Below are positions 16,974 to 26,090 of a DNA stretch of 64,000 nt, piece by piece (the first letter of the stretch is position 1; each line of letters begins with the position of its first letter). The stretch spans positions 310,001-374,000 of the forward strand of contig NZ_JABAIH010000002.1 of the NCBI RefSeq assembly GCF_012641395.1, given 5' to 3'. Below the pieces are notes generated by a model, which had not been told where the DNA came from, searched no databases, and saw only the letters and a list, made by a program, of their open reading frames with translations. Source of the DNA: Rhizobium sp. P32RR-XVIII. Its GTDB lineage: Bacteria; Pseudomonadota; Alphaproteobacteria; Rhizobiales; Rhizobiaceae. Position numbers and translations under genes: made by a program.

Positions 16974-17222
16974 TTAGGCGACGACGTACGGCAGCAGGCC
17001 GAGGAAGCGGGCGCGCTTGATCGCCTGAGCGAGTTCGCGCTGCTTCTTCTGCGAAACAGCCGTGATGCGGGACGGAACGATCTTGCCGCGCTCGGAAATG
17101 TAGCGCTGCAGGAGACGGACGTCCTTGTAGTCGATCCGCGGAGCGTTTGCGCCGGAGAACGGGCAGGTCTTGCGGCGGCGATGGAACGGGCGGCGGACCG
17201 GAGCGGAGGAAGCTTCAGACAT
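16974..17222 (-). CDS. rpsR: 30S ribosomal protein S18
   Basis: The 82-residue S18 carries the family pattern [15 protein letters not shown] near the N-terminus, [18 protein letters not shown], and [29 protein letters not shown]. The latter two form the core that binds S6 and the central domain of 16S rRNA. It starts 12 bases after rpsF. Confidence 0.98.
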   Translation of the reverse strand: MSEASSAPVRRPFHRRRKTCPFSGANAPRIDYKDVRLLQRYISERGKIVPSRITAVSQKKQRELAQAIKRARFLGLLPYVVA

Positions 17223-17234
17223 TCTTAGATCTCC

Positions 17235-17693
17235 TTATGCACGGTCTTCGCGGGGAGCGCGATCCGGACGCGGGCCACGCTGGAAGTCGCCGTCACGGCG
17301 CGGCGGACGGTCACCGAATTCGCGGCGCGGGCCACGGTCGGCACCATCACGCGGGCCGCGGTCGTCGCGGTCGCGCTTCTGCATCATGGCAGACGGGCCT
17401 TCTTCGTGCTTTTCGACAGCGATCGTCATGTAGCGCAGGACGTCTTCGCTGATGCGCATCTGGCGTTCCATTTCCTGGACGGCAGCTGCCGGTGCATCGA
17501 TGTCCATCAGGGCGTAGTGAGCCTTGCGGTTCTTCTTGATGCGGTAGGTGAGGGACTTGAGGCCCCAGTTTTCGATGCGCCCGACTTTGCCGCCGTTAGC
17601 TTCGATCACGCCCTTGTACTGTTCTACGAGGGCATCGACCTGCTGAGCGGAAATATCCTGCCGGGCAAGGAATACATGTTCATAAAGAGCCAT
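17235..17693 (-). CDS. rpsF: 30S ribosomal protein S6
   Basis: The 152-residue S6 begins [15 protein letters not shown]. Its ferredoxin-like core ends near residue 105 and includes [19 protein letters not shown] and [13 protein letters not shown] ~45-residue tail follows, almost entirely Arg, Asp, Gly and Pro, presumably disordered. The E. coli tail is acidic glutamate; this basic/acidic mixed tail is the rhizobial form. It is the first gene of the operon; the upstream 5' region probably holds the promoter and any S6:S18 autoregulatory leader, though I could not assign one. Confidence 0.97.
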   Translation of the reverse strand: MALYEHVFLARQDISAQQVDALVEQYKGVIEANGGKVGRIENWGLKSLTYRIKKNRKAHYALMDIDAPAAAVQEMERQMRISEDVLRYMTIAVEKHEEGPSAMMQKRDRDDRGPRDGADRGPRREFGDRPPRRDGDFQRGPRPDRAPREDRA

Positions 17694-18324
17694 GACAGCT
17701 TTGCCTTTCTTGCGTTGGTTCAACCCGAACTTCGGCGGCTAAGCCTCAACGACTGCTCCTGATTGGGCGGACCCAGGCAAGAAAAGCGTTTCCGAGACGG
17801 TCGAGAGCGGAGACACGGGAGGCTGGAACGCTTCCGTTCCGAACGATTTCCGGGGAAACCGGCCCTCCGTTCAGCCACCAGCCAGAAGACCGGGTTTGAG
17901 AACAGGGGCGCTTATACGGATTTTTCGGCAGAAGGCAAGAGCACCCGCAATCGAGAAGAACGCGCACGGCTCAATTCGAATGCTTTGCTCGGATCTCCGC
18001 CGCTTTACCGACGGCGTCATCCAGCGGCGCGATCCTTGGAGGAGGTTTCGCTTTTAGCGACCAATCGCCCCCAGAAGGAAGCTGAAATCACCTGTAAGTA
18101 GCAGCCTTTGCGTCGTTTCAAATAGAGCGCTGCCTTAGTCGGCTCTTTGCGCAGCTAGCGCAAGGTCATTATTTCATGTATAACTCGTGCGGCGAACAAG
18201 AAAAAGCAAGCTAATTTCATCGTTTCGTAGGTCAATAGAACATACAACTGTAGCAATACAACTATACCATACCGCTATCTGGAGAGTAGCCACTTCACTC
18301 GAAGTTAATAATAGGGAGGATGCG
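17694..18324. other. Intergenic region between rpsF and the DUF1254 gene
   Basis: About 630 bases between divergent genes with no supported coding sequence; an open frame at 17763-18101 has Arg/Ser-biased, non-homologous translation. The first part should hold the rpsF promoter and leader. From about 18110 the base composition becomes clearly richer in A and T than the surrounding genes, and this part presumably contains the promoter of the secreted protein gene. Confidence 0.5.
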
Positions 18325-19815
18325 ATGCGTGCACCAAGAACAGTTGGCGACCGGGAGTCGTTCTGCAAGCTGAAACAACTCATTCCTCTGGCCTTAAGCC
18401 TCACAGTATTTCCGATCGCCGCAGCGCATGCGGCAGACGCAATCACCGAAGAAGAAGCTCATGCGATAGGTGTGGACGCCTACGTCTATTTCTACCCTCT
18501 GCTGTCGATGGATATTACCCGGAAACAGCTGACTAACGCCGAAGCCAAGGAAGGCGCCATCGGCGGCCCACCCAATCGCTTCAACAATATCCTCGAGTTC
18601 CCGCCGGCGAACATGAAGGTGGTGGTCCGCCCGAATTTCGACACGCTGTATTCCAGCGGCTGGCTTGACTTGACGAAGGAGCCCGTTGTCGTTTCCGCAC
18701 CGGACACCGGCGGACGCTACTACCTGTTGCCCATGCTCGATATGTGGACGGATGTGTTTGCGGCGCCGGGCTGGCGGACAACCGGAACCGGGGCCGGCCA
18801 CTTCCTGGTTACACCTCCCGGCTGGCGGCCTGATCTGCGCGACAAATTCGATGAATTCAAGCTGCCGGAAGGAACGCAAAGGATCGATGCGCCGACGCCC
18901 TACGTCTGGGTCATCGGACGGACGAAGACCGACGGACCGCCAGACTATGACGCCGTTCACAAGATTCAGGACGGTTACAAGATCACCGTGCTCTCCGAGT
19001 GGGGCAAGGAGGCAAAACCGGTCGACGTCAAGATCGACCCGTCGATCGACATGAAGACGCCGCCCAAGACCCAGGTCGATACCGCGTCGGCAGGAGCGTA
19101 TTTCGCTAACGCTGCCGAACTCCTGAAGGTCTATCCTCCGCATATCACGGATCAGCCGATCATTGCCCGAATGAAGCGGATCGGCATCGAGCCAGGCAAG
19201 AGCTTCGATCTCTCCAAGGCCGATCCGGCCGTCCAGAAGGCACTCGAGACGGTTCCGCAGGACGCCCAGGAGCTGATGGCTTGGAAGGTGAGGACCTTAG
19301 CACGCGTGGCCAATGGCTGGTCGATGAACACCGACACGATGGGTGTCTACGGCAACTACTATCTGAAGCGCGCCATCGTTGCGCAACAGGGTCTCGGCGC
19401 CAACCTGCCAGAGGATGCAATCTATCCGTTGAATCTGGCAGACGAAAGCGGCCAGGCGCTCCATGGCGGGAACAACTACACGATCCACTTCGAGAAGTCT
19501 GAAATTCCGCCCGCCCAGGCCTTCTGGTCGGTGACGCTATATGACGACAAGGGATTTCAAGTCACCAATTCCATCAACCGCTTCGCTGTCAGCAGCTGGA
19601 TGCCTTTCCAATACAATCCCGATGGTTCGCTTGATCTCTATTTCCAGCGCGAGAGCCCGGGCAAGGAGAAGGAGTGGAACTGGTTGCCAACTCCGGAAGG
19701 GCCGTTCAACCTGACAATGCGGCTCTACGCACCCAAGCCTGATGCCCTGACGGGAAAGTGGAACCCGCCACCGGTTGCCAAGGCCAGCGTAGCATCCGTG
19801 CTTACGGCTCAATAG
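18325..19815 (+). CDS. DUF1254/DUF1214 domain secreted protein
   Basis: A 496-residue protein with a signal peptide (hydrophobic LIPLALSLTVFPIA, cleavage after AHA near residue 36). A DUF1254 domain follows (DAYVYFYPLLSMDITRKQ, then RPNFDTLYSSGWLDL), and a C-terminal DUF1214 domain (NNYTIHFEKSEIPPAQAFWSVTLYD, NRFAVSSWMPFQYNPDGSLDLYFQ). These paired domains are widespread in soil proteobacteria and their function is not established. An AGGGAGGA ribosome site lies just before the ATG. The AT-rich upstream DNA and solitary position suggest an accessory gene. Confidence 0.88.
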   Translation: MRAPRTVGDRESFCKLKQLIPLALSLTVFPIAAAHAADAITEEEAHAIGVDAYVYFYPLLSMDITRKQLTNAEAKEGAIGGPPNRFNNILEFPPANMKVVVRPNFDTLYSSGWLDLTKEPVVVSAPDTGGRYYLLPMLDMWTDVFAAPGWRTTGTGAGHFLVTPPGWRPDLRDKFDEFKLPEGTQRIDAPTPYVWVIGRTKTDGPPDYDAVHKIQDGYKITVLSEWGKEAKPVDVKIDPSIDMKTPPKTQVDTASAGAYFANAAELLKVYPPHITDQPIIARMKRIGIEPGKSFDLSKADPAVQKALETVPQDAQELMAWKVRTLARVANGWSMNTDTMGVYGNYYLKRAIVAQQGLGANLPEDAIYPLNLADESGQALHGGNNYTIHFEKSEIPPAQAFWSVTLYDDKGFQVTNSINRFAVSSWMPFQYNPDGSLDLYFQRESPGKEKEWNWLPTPEGPFNLTMRLYAPKPDALTGKWNPPPVAKASVASVLTAQ

Positions 19816-19832
19816 CCGGGGATGAGGGACGA

Positions 19833-19856
19833 AAGGGCGAGCGGTTGCTCGCCCTT
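19833..19856. terminator. Hairpin between convergent DUF1254 and aldo/keto reductase genes
   Basis: A perfect 10-bp stem, AAGGGCGAGC (19833-19842) with GCTCGCCCTT (19847-19856), encloses the tetraloop GGTT. There is only a short T-run, so it is a moderate terminator, but its place between two convergent genes supports that role. Confidence 0.65.
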
Positions 19857-19900
19857 GTCACGGATTGCATTTCATCTTCTGAGAGGCGAATGCGGCCGCT

Positions 19901-20944
19901 TCATATCGGCATCGGATACTGCCGGTGCACCTTCTCGATATCGGCCAGCACGTCGCTCGAAAGCCTTACATCGACCGAGCTCAGATCGACCTTCAATTGC
20001 TCCATCGTCGTCGCGCCGATGATGGCGGACGTCACGAAGCGGCGGGTCAGGCAGAAGGCGATCGCCATCGCGGAGGGGTCAAGGCCGTGCTTTGCGGCGA
20101 TCCCCAGGTAGGCCTTGGTCGGCGCTTCCTGCAGCGGCTGCAGGCGGCCGCCGAGATTGCCGTTGATTGCGGCGCGCGATCCAGCGGGCTTGGCACCATT
20201 CTGATACTTGCCTGTGAGCAGACCGGCTGCGAGCGGGGAATAGGCAAGCAGGCCGACATCCTCGTAATGCGAAAGCTCCGCCATATCGAGATCGAAATGG
20301 CGATAAAGCAGGCTGTATTCGTTCTGGACACTTGCGACGCGCGGCAGGTTCTTCTGCTCGGAAAGCGTCAGATACTTCTGCGTGCCCCATGTGGTTTCGT
20401 TGGAGAGGCCGAAGGCGCGGATTTTGCCGGCCTTCTGCAGTTCGCCGACCGCCTCGAGAATGTCCACCATGTTGGCGATCGCCTTTTCACGGTTCTGTTC
20501 GAAAGGATCGTAGTTCCAGCTCTGGCGGAAGTGGAAATGGCCGCGGTTCGGCCAGTGGATCTGGTAGAGATCGACATAATCGGTCTTCAGTCGCTTCAGG
20601 CTGGCGTCGAGCGCAAGGCGAATGTTCTTGGCATCGGCGCCTTGGCCATTGCGGATGTAATCGCGGCCTTGGCCAGCGACCTTGGTCGCGAGAACGACGT
20701 CCTTTCGCTTGCCGGTCTTTTCGAACCAGCTGCCGATATATTCCTCCGTGCGCCCCTGCGTTTCCGCCGTGAGGGGCGTCGTCGGATAGAGCTCTGCGGT
20801 ATCGAAGAAATTGACGCCCTTCTCGACGGCGTAATCCATCTGCTGGTGCGCTTCGGCTTCTGTGTTCTGCGAGCCCCAGGTCATGGTACCGAGGCAGATC
20901 TGCGAAACGGAAATATCAGTGCGGCCTAATTTATTGAGCTTCAT
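19901..20944 (-). CDS. Aldo/keto reductase (Tas-like)
   Basis: NADP-dependent TIM-barrel reductase of 347 residues. The catalytic tetrad is visible as Asp and Tyr in FFDTAELYP, Lys in VVLATKVAGQG and His in DLYQIHWPNRG. The C-terminal cofactor-binding segment contains SAIIGATTMEQL. The insert with HWPNRGHFHF and the WNYDP motif match the E. coli Tas subgroup. Substrate is unknown. It is convergent with the DUF1254 gene and divergent from fabD. Confidence 0.9.
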   Translation of the reverse strand: MKLNKLGRTDISVSQICLGTMTWGSQNTEAEAHQQMDYAVEKGVNFFDTAELYPTTPLTAETQGRTEEYIGSWFEKTGKRKDVVLATKVAGQGRDYIRNGQGADAKNIRLALDASLKRLKTDYVDLYQIHWPNRGHFHFRQSWNYDPFEQNREKAIANMVDILEAVGELQKAGKIRAFGLSNETTWGTQKYLTLSEQKNLPRVASVQNEYSLLYRHFDLDMAELSHYEDVGLLAYSPLAAGLLTGKYQNGAKPAGSRAAINGNLGGRLQPLQEAPTKAYLGIAAKHGLDPSAMAIAFCLTRRFVTSAIIGATTMEQLKVDLSSVDVRLSSDVLADIEKVHRQYPMPI

Positions 20945-21147
20945 TAGAAAACCTTGAAAACAGAATGAGTAGAGGTGTCCGGGGAGGGCGGCGCGAATTT
21001 AGGCTCGAATTCCGCAAGCGCAAGGGAAAAGTCGTGGCTTTCCATGCCTGCAAAAGGCTTTGGAGAGCCTGCCGTGGCTATTGACTCTCCCTGCAAGAAC
21101 GTCAATTGGAGGCGAAATCGCCCGAATGACATAATAAGGGACATTAG

Positions 21148-22092
21148 ATGACTGTCGCTTTCACATTTCCCGGCCAGGGCAGCCAGGCTGTCGGCATGGG
21201 CAAGGAATTGTCGGAAAACTTTGCCGAGGCCCGAGCCGTCTTCGACGAAGTGGATGATGCGCTCGGCGAAAAGCTCTCGACGATCATGTTCGAAGGCCCG
21301 GAAGATACGCTGACGCTGACGGCAAACGCCCAGCCGGCGCTGATGGCGGTATCGCTCGCCGTCGTTCGCGTCCTTCAAGCGAAGGGTCTCGATCTGAAGT
21401 CGAAGGTATCCTACGTCGCGGGCCACTCGCTCGGCGAATATTCCGCGCTTTGTGCCGCCGGCACCTTCTCGCTTGCTGATACCGCGCGCCTGCTGCGCAT
21501 TCGCGGCAATGCAATGCAGGCAGCCGTTCCGGTCGGCGTCGGCGCGATGGCGGCCATCATCGGCCTCGAGCATGCAGACGTACTGGCTGTATGTGAAGAG
21601 GCTTCCGCTATCGGCTCCTGCCAGATCGCCAACGATAACGGCGGCGGCCAGCTGGTGATCTCCGGTGAAAAAGCGGCCGTCGAGAGAGCTGCGGGCCTTG
21701 CGACCGACAAGGGTGCCAAGCGCGCCATCCTGCTGCCGGTCTCTGCGCCCTTCCACTCGAAGCTGATGGCTCCCGCCGCAGAAGCGATGCGCGAAGCGCT
21801 CGCGGGAGTGAAGAAGTCCGATCCGATCGTACCCTTGATCGCCAATGTCCGCGCCGCACACGTGACGGACGCCGGCGAAATCGCCGCGCTGCTCGTCGAG
21901 CAGGTCACCGGCCAGGTCCGCTGGCGCGAAACCGTGGAATGGTTTGCTGCAAACAATGTTACGACGCTTTATGAACTTGGCACCGGCAAGGTTCTGACAG
22001 GCCTTGCGCGCCGCATCGACAAGACGGTCAACGGCATCGCCGTCAATACGCCTGCCGACATCGACGCGGCCGTCGCCGCCCTCATGGCCTGA
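21148..22092 (+). CDS. fabD: Malonyl-CoA:ACP transacylase
   Basis: This enzyme transfers malonyl groups from CoA to acyl carrier protein to feed chain elongation. The 314-residue protein has the nucleophile elbow GHSLGEYSAL (Ser-His pair with a later His in PFHSKLM). It begins with FPGQGSQ, as the family does. An AAGGG ribosome site precedes the ATG. It opens the cluster fabD-fabG-acpP-fabF, with fabG 30 bases downstream. Confidence 0.98.
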   Translation: MTVAFTFPGQGSQAVGMGKELSENFAEARAVFDEVDDALGEKLSTIMFEGPEDTLTLTANAQPALMAVSLAVVRVLQAKGLDLKSKVSYVAGHSLGEYSALCAAGTFSLADTARLLRIRGNAMQAAVPVGVGAMAAIIGLEHADVLAVCEEASAIGSCQIANDNGGGQLVISGEKAAVERAAGLATDKGAKRAILLPVSAPFHSKLMAPAAEAMREALAGVKKSDPIVPLIANVRAAHVTDAGEIAALLVEQVTGQVRWRETVEWFAANNVTTLYELGTGKVLTGLARRIDKTVNGIAVNTPADIDAAVAALMA

Positions 22093-22122
22093 TTGGTTTC
22101 ACCAGATATAAGGAACGCCCCC

Positions 22123-22860
22123 ATGCTCGATCTTTCCGGCCGCAAGGCCCTCGTCACCGGCGCATCCGGCGGCATCGGCGAGGAAATCGCCCGCATCCTG
22201 CACAAGCAGGGCGCGATCGTCGGACTCCACGGCACCCGCGTCGAGAAGCTTGAGGCGCTGGCGAGCGAGCTTGGCGATCGCGTCAAGATCTTCCCGGCGA
22301 ACCTCTCCGACCGTGACGAGGTCAAGGCGCTCGGCGTCAAGGCGGAAGCCGAGCTCGAAGGCGTCGATATTCTGGTGAACAACGCAGGCATCACCAAGGA
22401 CGGCCTTTTCGTGCGCATGAGCGACGAGGATTGGGACAGCGTCATCGAGGTGAACCTTACCGCGATGTTCCGGCTGACGCGCGAGCTGACGCATCCGATG
22501 ATGCGCCGCCGCTATGGCCGCATCATCAATATCACCTCGGTGGTCGCTGTCACGGGCAACCCGGGCCAGGCGAACTACTGCGCCTCCAAGGCCGGCATGA
22601 TCGGCTTCACCAAGTCGCTCGCCCAGGAGATCGCGACCCGTAACGTGACGGTCAATTGCGTCGCTCCGGGCTTCATCGAATCCGCCATGACCGGCAAGCT
22701 CAACGACAAGCAGAAGGAAGCGATCATGGGGGCGATCCCGATGAAGCGCATGGGCACCGGCGCCGAAGTCGCTTCGGCCGTTGCCTATCTCGCCTCCTCG
22801 GAAGCTGCGTATGTGACAGGCCAGACTCTGCACGTAAACGGCGGCATGGCCATGATCTGA
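22123..22860 (+). CDS. fabG: 3-oxoacyl-ACP reductase
   Basis: NADPH-dependent reduction of 3-oxoacyl-ACP in fatty-acid elongation. The 245-residue SDR shows TGASGGIG, NNAGITKDGLF, catalytic Ser in ITSVV, YCASKAG and the C-terminal GQTLHVNGGMAM, all standard for FabG. The start is the ATG before LDLSGRKALV; an open frame reaches 10 codons further into the spacer from fabD. A 283-bp spacer with its own likely promoter separates it from acpP. Confidence 0.97.
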   Translation: MLDLSGRKALVTGASGGIGEEIARILHKQGAIVGLHGTRVEKLEALASELGDRVKIFPANLSDRDEVKALGVKAEAELEGVDILVNNAGITKDGLFVRMSDEDWDSVIEVNLTAMFRLTRELTHPMMRRRYGRIINITSVVAVTGNPGQANYCASKAGMIGFTKSLAQEIATRNVTVNCVAPGFIESAMTGKLNDKQKEAIMGAIPMKRMGTGAEVASAVAYLASSEAAYVTGQTLHVNGGMAMI

Positions 22861-23143
22861 AACGGAAAACCGGCGCCGTCCGCGTTTTTCGGTTGAATAG
22901 CGTGTTGAGCAACCGAACGGGGTTGATTTTCAGGCTTTGCGGCAGACATAAACCGTGTTAAGCGGGCCATGACTGTCACAGTCGTCCCGGAAACCAAGGC
23001 ACCGGCGGGTTTTTGCCAGCGTGGAACATCTTAGAAGCCCGGGCTAACGAGTTTGCCGAAAGTGCCAAAGGGCGCCGAAGGCTGAAACAGGGTAGGGGTG
23101 CCGGAAGGCATTCTGATCAGGATATAAGGTCGAGGAAACCGAC

Positions 23144-23380
23144 ATGAGCGATATCGCAGAACGCGTAAAGAAAATTGTTATTGATCATCTTGGCGTCGAC
23201 GCCGAGAAGGTTGTCGAGGGCGCCAGCTTTATCGACGATCTTGGTGCTGACTCCCTCGATACGGTCGAACTGGTTATGGCGTTCGAAGAAGAATTCGGCG
23301 TGGAAATTCCGGACGACGCAGCAGACTCGATCCTGACGGTCGGCGACGCAGTAAAGTTCATCGAAAAGGCTCAGGCTTAA
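23144..23380 (+). CDS. acpP: Acyl carrier protein
   Basis: The 78-residue ACP is highly acidic and starts [10 protein letters not shown]. The 4'-phosphopantetheine attachment Ser37 lies in GADSLDTVE. Helix III and the C-terminal EKAQA tail are normal. It is the carrier for all fatty-acid intermediates and for lipid A acyl chains. A terminator with a clear T-run follows within 20 bases of the stop, so acpP can be transcribed as a short abundant message separate from fabF. Confidence 0.98.
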   Translation: MSDIAERVKKIVIDHLGVDAEKVVEGASFIDDLGADSLDTVELVMAFEEEFGVEIPDDAADSILTVGDAVKFIEKAQA

Positions 23381-23395
23381 TCCTGAGTGATTTCC

Positions 23396-23425
23396 AAAGG
23401 GCGGGCCATGAGTCCGCCCTTTTTA
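23396..23425 (+). terminator. Intrinsic terminator after acpP
   Basis: The 9-bp stem AAAGGGCGG (23396-23404) pairs with CCGCCCTTT (23414-23422), then a T-tract follows. It sits between acpP and fabF and may reduce read-through into fabF. Confidence 0.85.
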
Positions 23426-23475
23426 TTTGTGCATTGCTTTATTCAAAGTGAAAAATACAGGCGGGGAAGCTGTCG

Positions 23476-24738
23476 ATGAGACGGGTCGTCATCACCGGTA
23501 CCGGCATGGTATCACCCTTGGGATGCGGAACTGAAGTCACCTGGGCTCGGCTGCTCGCCAGCCAGAGCGGCGCCCGCCTCGTCACCGAATTCGAGGTGGA
23601 GGATCTTCCCGCCAAGATCGCCTGCCGCATTCCTGTCGGTGACGGCACGGAGGGCACCTTCAACGTCGATGATTGGATGGAGCCGAAGGAACAGCGCAAG
23701 GTCGATCCCTTCATCATTTATGGCATGGCAGCCGCCGATATGGCGCTGAACGATGCCAACTGGCACCCCGAGGCAGATGAGGATCAGATCGCGACCGGCG
23801 TCCTGATCGGTTCCGGCATCGGTGGCATCGAGGGTATTGTCGAGGCTGGCTACACGCTCCGCGACAAGGGCCCGCGCCGGATCTCGCCGTTCTTCATCCC
23901 CGGCCGTCTGATCAACCTCGTATCCGGCCAGGTTTCGATTCGTCACAAGCTCAGGGGACCGAACCATTCGGTCGTCACGGCCTGCTCGACCGGCGCACAT
24001 GCCATTGGCGATGCGGCCCGTCTGATCGCGCTTGGCGATGCCGACGTGATGCTGGCGGGCGGCACGGAATCGCCGGTCAGCCGTATCTCCCTCGCAGGCT
24101 TCGCGGCGTGCAAGGCGCTTTCCACGCAACATAATGACAATCCGCAGAAGGCATCGCGTCCCTACGATCGCGACCGCGACGGCTTCGTCATGGGCGAGGG
24201 CGCCGGTATCGTCGTGCTCGAAGAGCTGGAACATGCCAAGGCCCGCGGCGCGAAGATCTATGCAGAAATCGTCGGTTACGGTCTCTCGGGCGACGCCTAT
24301 CATATCACCGCGCCGTCGGAGGATGGTGAGGGTGCGCAGCGTTGCATGGCCATGGCGCTGAAACGCGCCGGACTGACGGCTGCCGATATCGATTACATCA
24401 ACGCCCACGGCACCTCGACCATGGCCGATACGATCGAACTTGGGGCCGTCGAGCGTCTCGTTGGCAATGCGGCGTCCAGGATCTCGATGTCTTCGACGAA
24501 GTCCGCCACCGGCCATCTGCTGGGTGCGGCCGGCGCGATCGAAGCGATCTTTGCAACGCTTGCGATCCGTGACAACGTTGCACCGCCGACGATAAATCTG
24601 GATAATCCCGAACGGGAAACCGCTATCGATCTTGTTCCGCACAAGGCTCGTCAGCGAGAGATCAATGTGGCACTGTCGAATTCCTTCGGATTCGGCGGTA
24701 CGAATGCATCGCTGGTGCTGCGCCGCTATACAGCTTGA
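23476..24738 (+). CDS. fabF: 3-oxoacyl-ACP synthase II
   Basis: Condensing enzyme that elongates acyl-ACP. The 420-residue protein has the catalytic Cys in VTACSTGAHA, His in NAHGTST and His in ATGHLLGAAGAIE, in the spacing of KAS II, with the C-terminal FGFGGTNAS. A GGGGAAG ribosome site precedes ATG 23476. It is downstream of acpP and its terminator. Confidence 0.97.
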   Translation: MRRVVITGTGMVSPLGCGTEVTWARLLASQSGARLVTEFEVEDLPAKIACRIPVGDGTEGTFNVDDWMEPKEQRKVDPFIIYGMAAADMALNDANWHPEADEDQIATGVLIGSGIGGIEGIVEAGYTLRDKGPRRISPFFIPGRLINLVSGQVSIRHKLRGPNHSVVTACSTGAHAIGDAARLIALGDADVMLAGGTESPVSRISLAGFAACKALSTQHNDNPQKASRPYDRDRDGFVMGEGAGIVVLEELEHAKARGAKIYAEIVGYGLSGDAYHITAPSEDGEGAQRCMAMALKRAGLTAADIDYINAHGTSTMADTIELGAVERLVGNAASRISMSSTKSATGHLLGAAGAIEAIFATLAIRDNVAPPTINLDNPERETAIDLVPHKARQREINVALSNSFGFGGTNASLVLRRYTA

Positions 24739-24855
24739 ACGCGGTTTTTGAGGCTGCGGGAGTAGGGGTGCCAGCGTCGTTCGAAAAGGTGCTGCCACCT
24801 GTTTTTTGCCGTATTGCTTCTTAAAACAGCGGATAGGCGAAATTAGAGGATTGCC

Positions 24856-26076
24856 GTGAGCGATACGAACCACAGCAACGAATCGGCAGACCAGAGCGGC
24901 CAGCCGGCGCAAAACGGGCGGATCATTCCGAAGTCGCCCAACGAAGCGCTGCGTCCTGAGCGTGTTCCGGAGCCGCCGAAGCGTTCCAAGAAAGCGCGCA
25001 GCCAGGTCATCATCTTCCTGAACTTCCTCATGACGATGGTGGTGCTTGCCTGCGCCGCCGGCATCTTCGCCTTTTATTATGCAATCTCCAGCTATCAGGA
25101 CCCCGGTCCGCTGGAGACGAACACCAATTTCATTGTGCGCAACGGAGCCGGCCTTTCGGAAATTGCCTCCAATCTTGAGCGCAACAACATCATCTCCGAT
25201 GCTCGTATCTTCCGCTACCTGACAGCCACTCGCCTGAATGACGGCGAGAGCCTCAAGGCCGGTGAGTACGAAATCAAGGCCAAGGCCTCCATGAACGACA
25301 TCATGGAACTGCTGAAGTCTGGCAAATCGATCCTCTATTCGATCTCCTTCCCGGAGGGGCTGACAGTCCGTCAGATGTTCAACCGGATGGGCGAGGATGC
25401 CGTACTCGAAGGCGAAGTGCCGACGGCGCTTCCGCCGGAGGGCAGCCTACGCCCGGATACTTACAAGTTCTCCCGCGGCACGAAGCGCACCGAGATCATC
25501 GACCAGATGGCCGCGGCGCAGACGAAGCTCGTGGATCAGATCTGGGAGAAGCGCGATCCTTCGGTCCCGTTGAAGTCGAAGGAGGAGTTCGTCACGCTCG
25601 CTTCGATCGTCGAGAAGGAAACCGGCGTTGCCGACGAGCGGGCGCATGTCGCGTCCGTTTTCCTGAACCGCCTCAGCAAGGGCATGCGGCTTCAGTCCGA
25701 TCCGACGATCATCTACGGTCTTTTCGGCGGCGACGGAAAGCCGGCTGACCGCCCGATCTTTCAGTCGGATCTAAAGAAAGAGACACCCTACAATACCTAC
25801 GCGATCAAGGGTCTTCCGCCGACGCCGATCGCGAATCCTGGCCGCGATGCACTGGAAGCAGTCGCCAACCCGTGGAAATCGGCAGACCTCTATTTCGTTG
25901 CCGATGGCACGGGAGGGCATGTTTTCGCGGCGACACTTGACGAGCATAATGCCAATGTGAAGCGCTGGCGTAAGCTCCAGGCCGAAAAGGGGAGCGACCC
26001 GAATATCGCGGTTGACGGCCAGCCAGGATCGGCGCAAGCCGACGAACCTGCTCAACAGAAGAAAAAGACGAACTGA
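24856..26076 (+). CDS. mltG: Endolytic transglycosylase MltG
   Basis: Inner-membrane enzyme that cleaves nascent glycan strands and limits peptidoglycan length. The 406-residue protein starts at GTG and has a Pro/Lys-rich cytoplasmic N-terminus. One transmembrane segment lies at about residues 53-77, followed by a LysM-like region and the YceG domain. The catalytic Glu is in LASIVEKETG. The C-terminus has NTYAIKGLPPTPIANPG and a Lys-rich tail. fabF lies upstream and yicC follows after 14 bases. Confidence 0.95.
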   Translation: MSDTNHSNESADQSGQPAQNGRIIPKSPNEALRPERVPEPPKRSKKARSQVIIFLNFLMTMVVLACAAGIFAFYYAISSYQDPGPLETNTNFIVRNGAGLSEIASNLERNNIISDARIFRYLTATRLNDGESLKAGEYEIKAKASMNDIMELLKSGKSILYSISFPEGLTVRQMFNRMGEDAVLEGEVPTALPPEGSLRPDTYKFSRGTKRTEIIDQMAAAQTKLVDQIWEKRDPSVPLKSKEEFVTLASIVEKETGVADERAHVASVFLNRLSKGMRLQSDPTIIYGLFGGDGKPADRPIFQSDLKKETPYNTYAIKGLPPTPIANPGRDALEAVANPWKSADLYFVADGTGGHVFAATLDEHNANVKRWRKLQAEKGSDPNIAVDGQPGSAQADEPAQQKKKTN

Positions 26077-26090
26077 TTTCGGAGGCTCGG

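Noticed and set aside
17694..17800. Possible S6:S18 autoregulatory leader before rpsF
   Set aside because: Short complementary pieces exist, but no convincing fold or conserved bulge could be read, so it was not annotated.
17763..18101. 112-codon plus-strand frame in the rpsF-DUF1254 gap
   Set aside because: No ribosome site, Arg/Ser-rich translation and no known family; likely chance.
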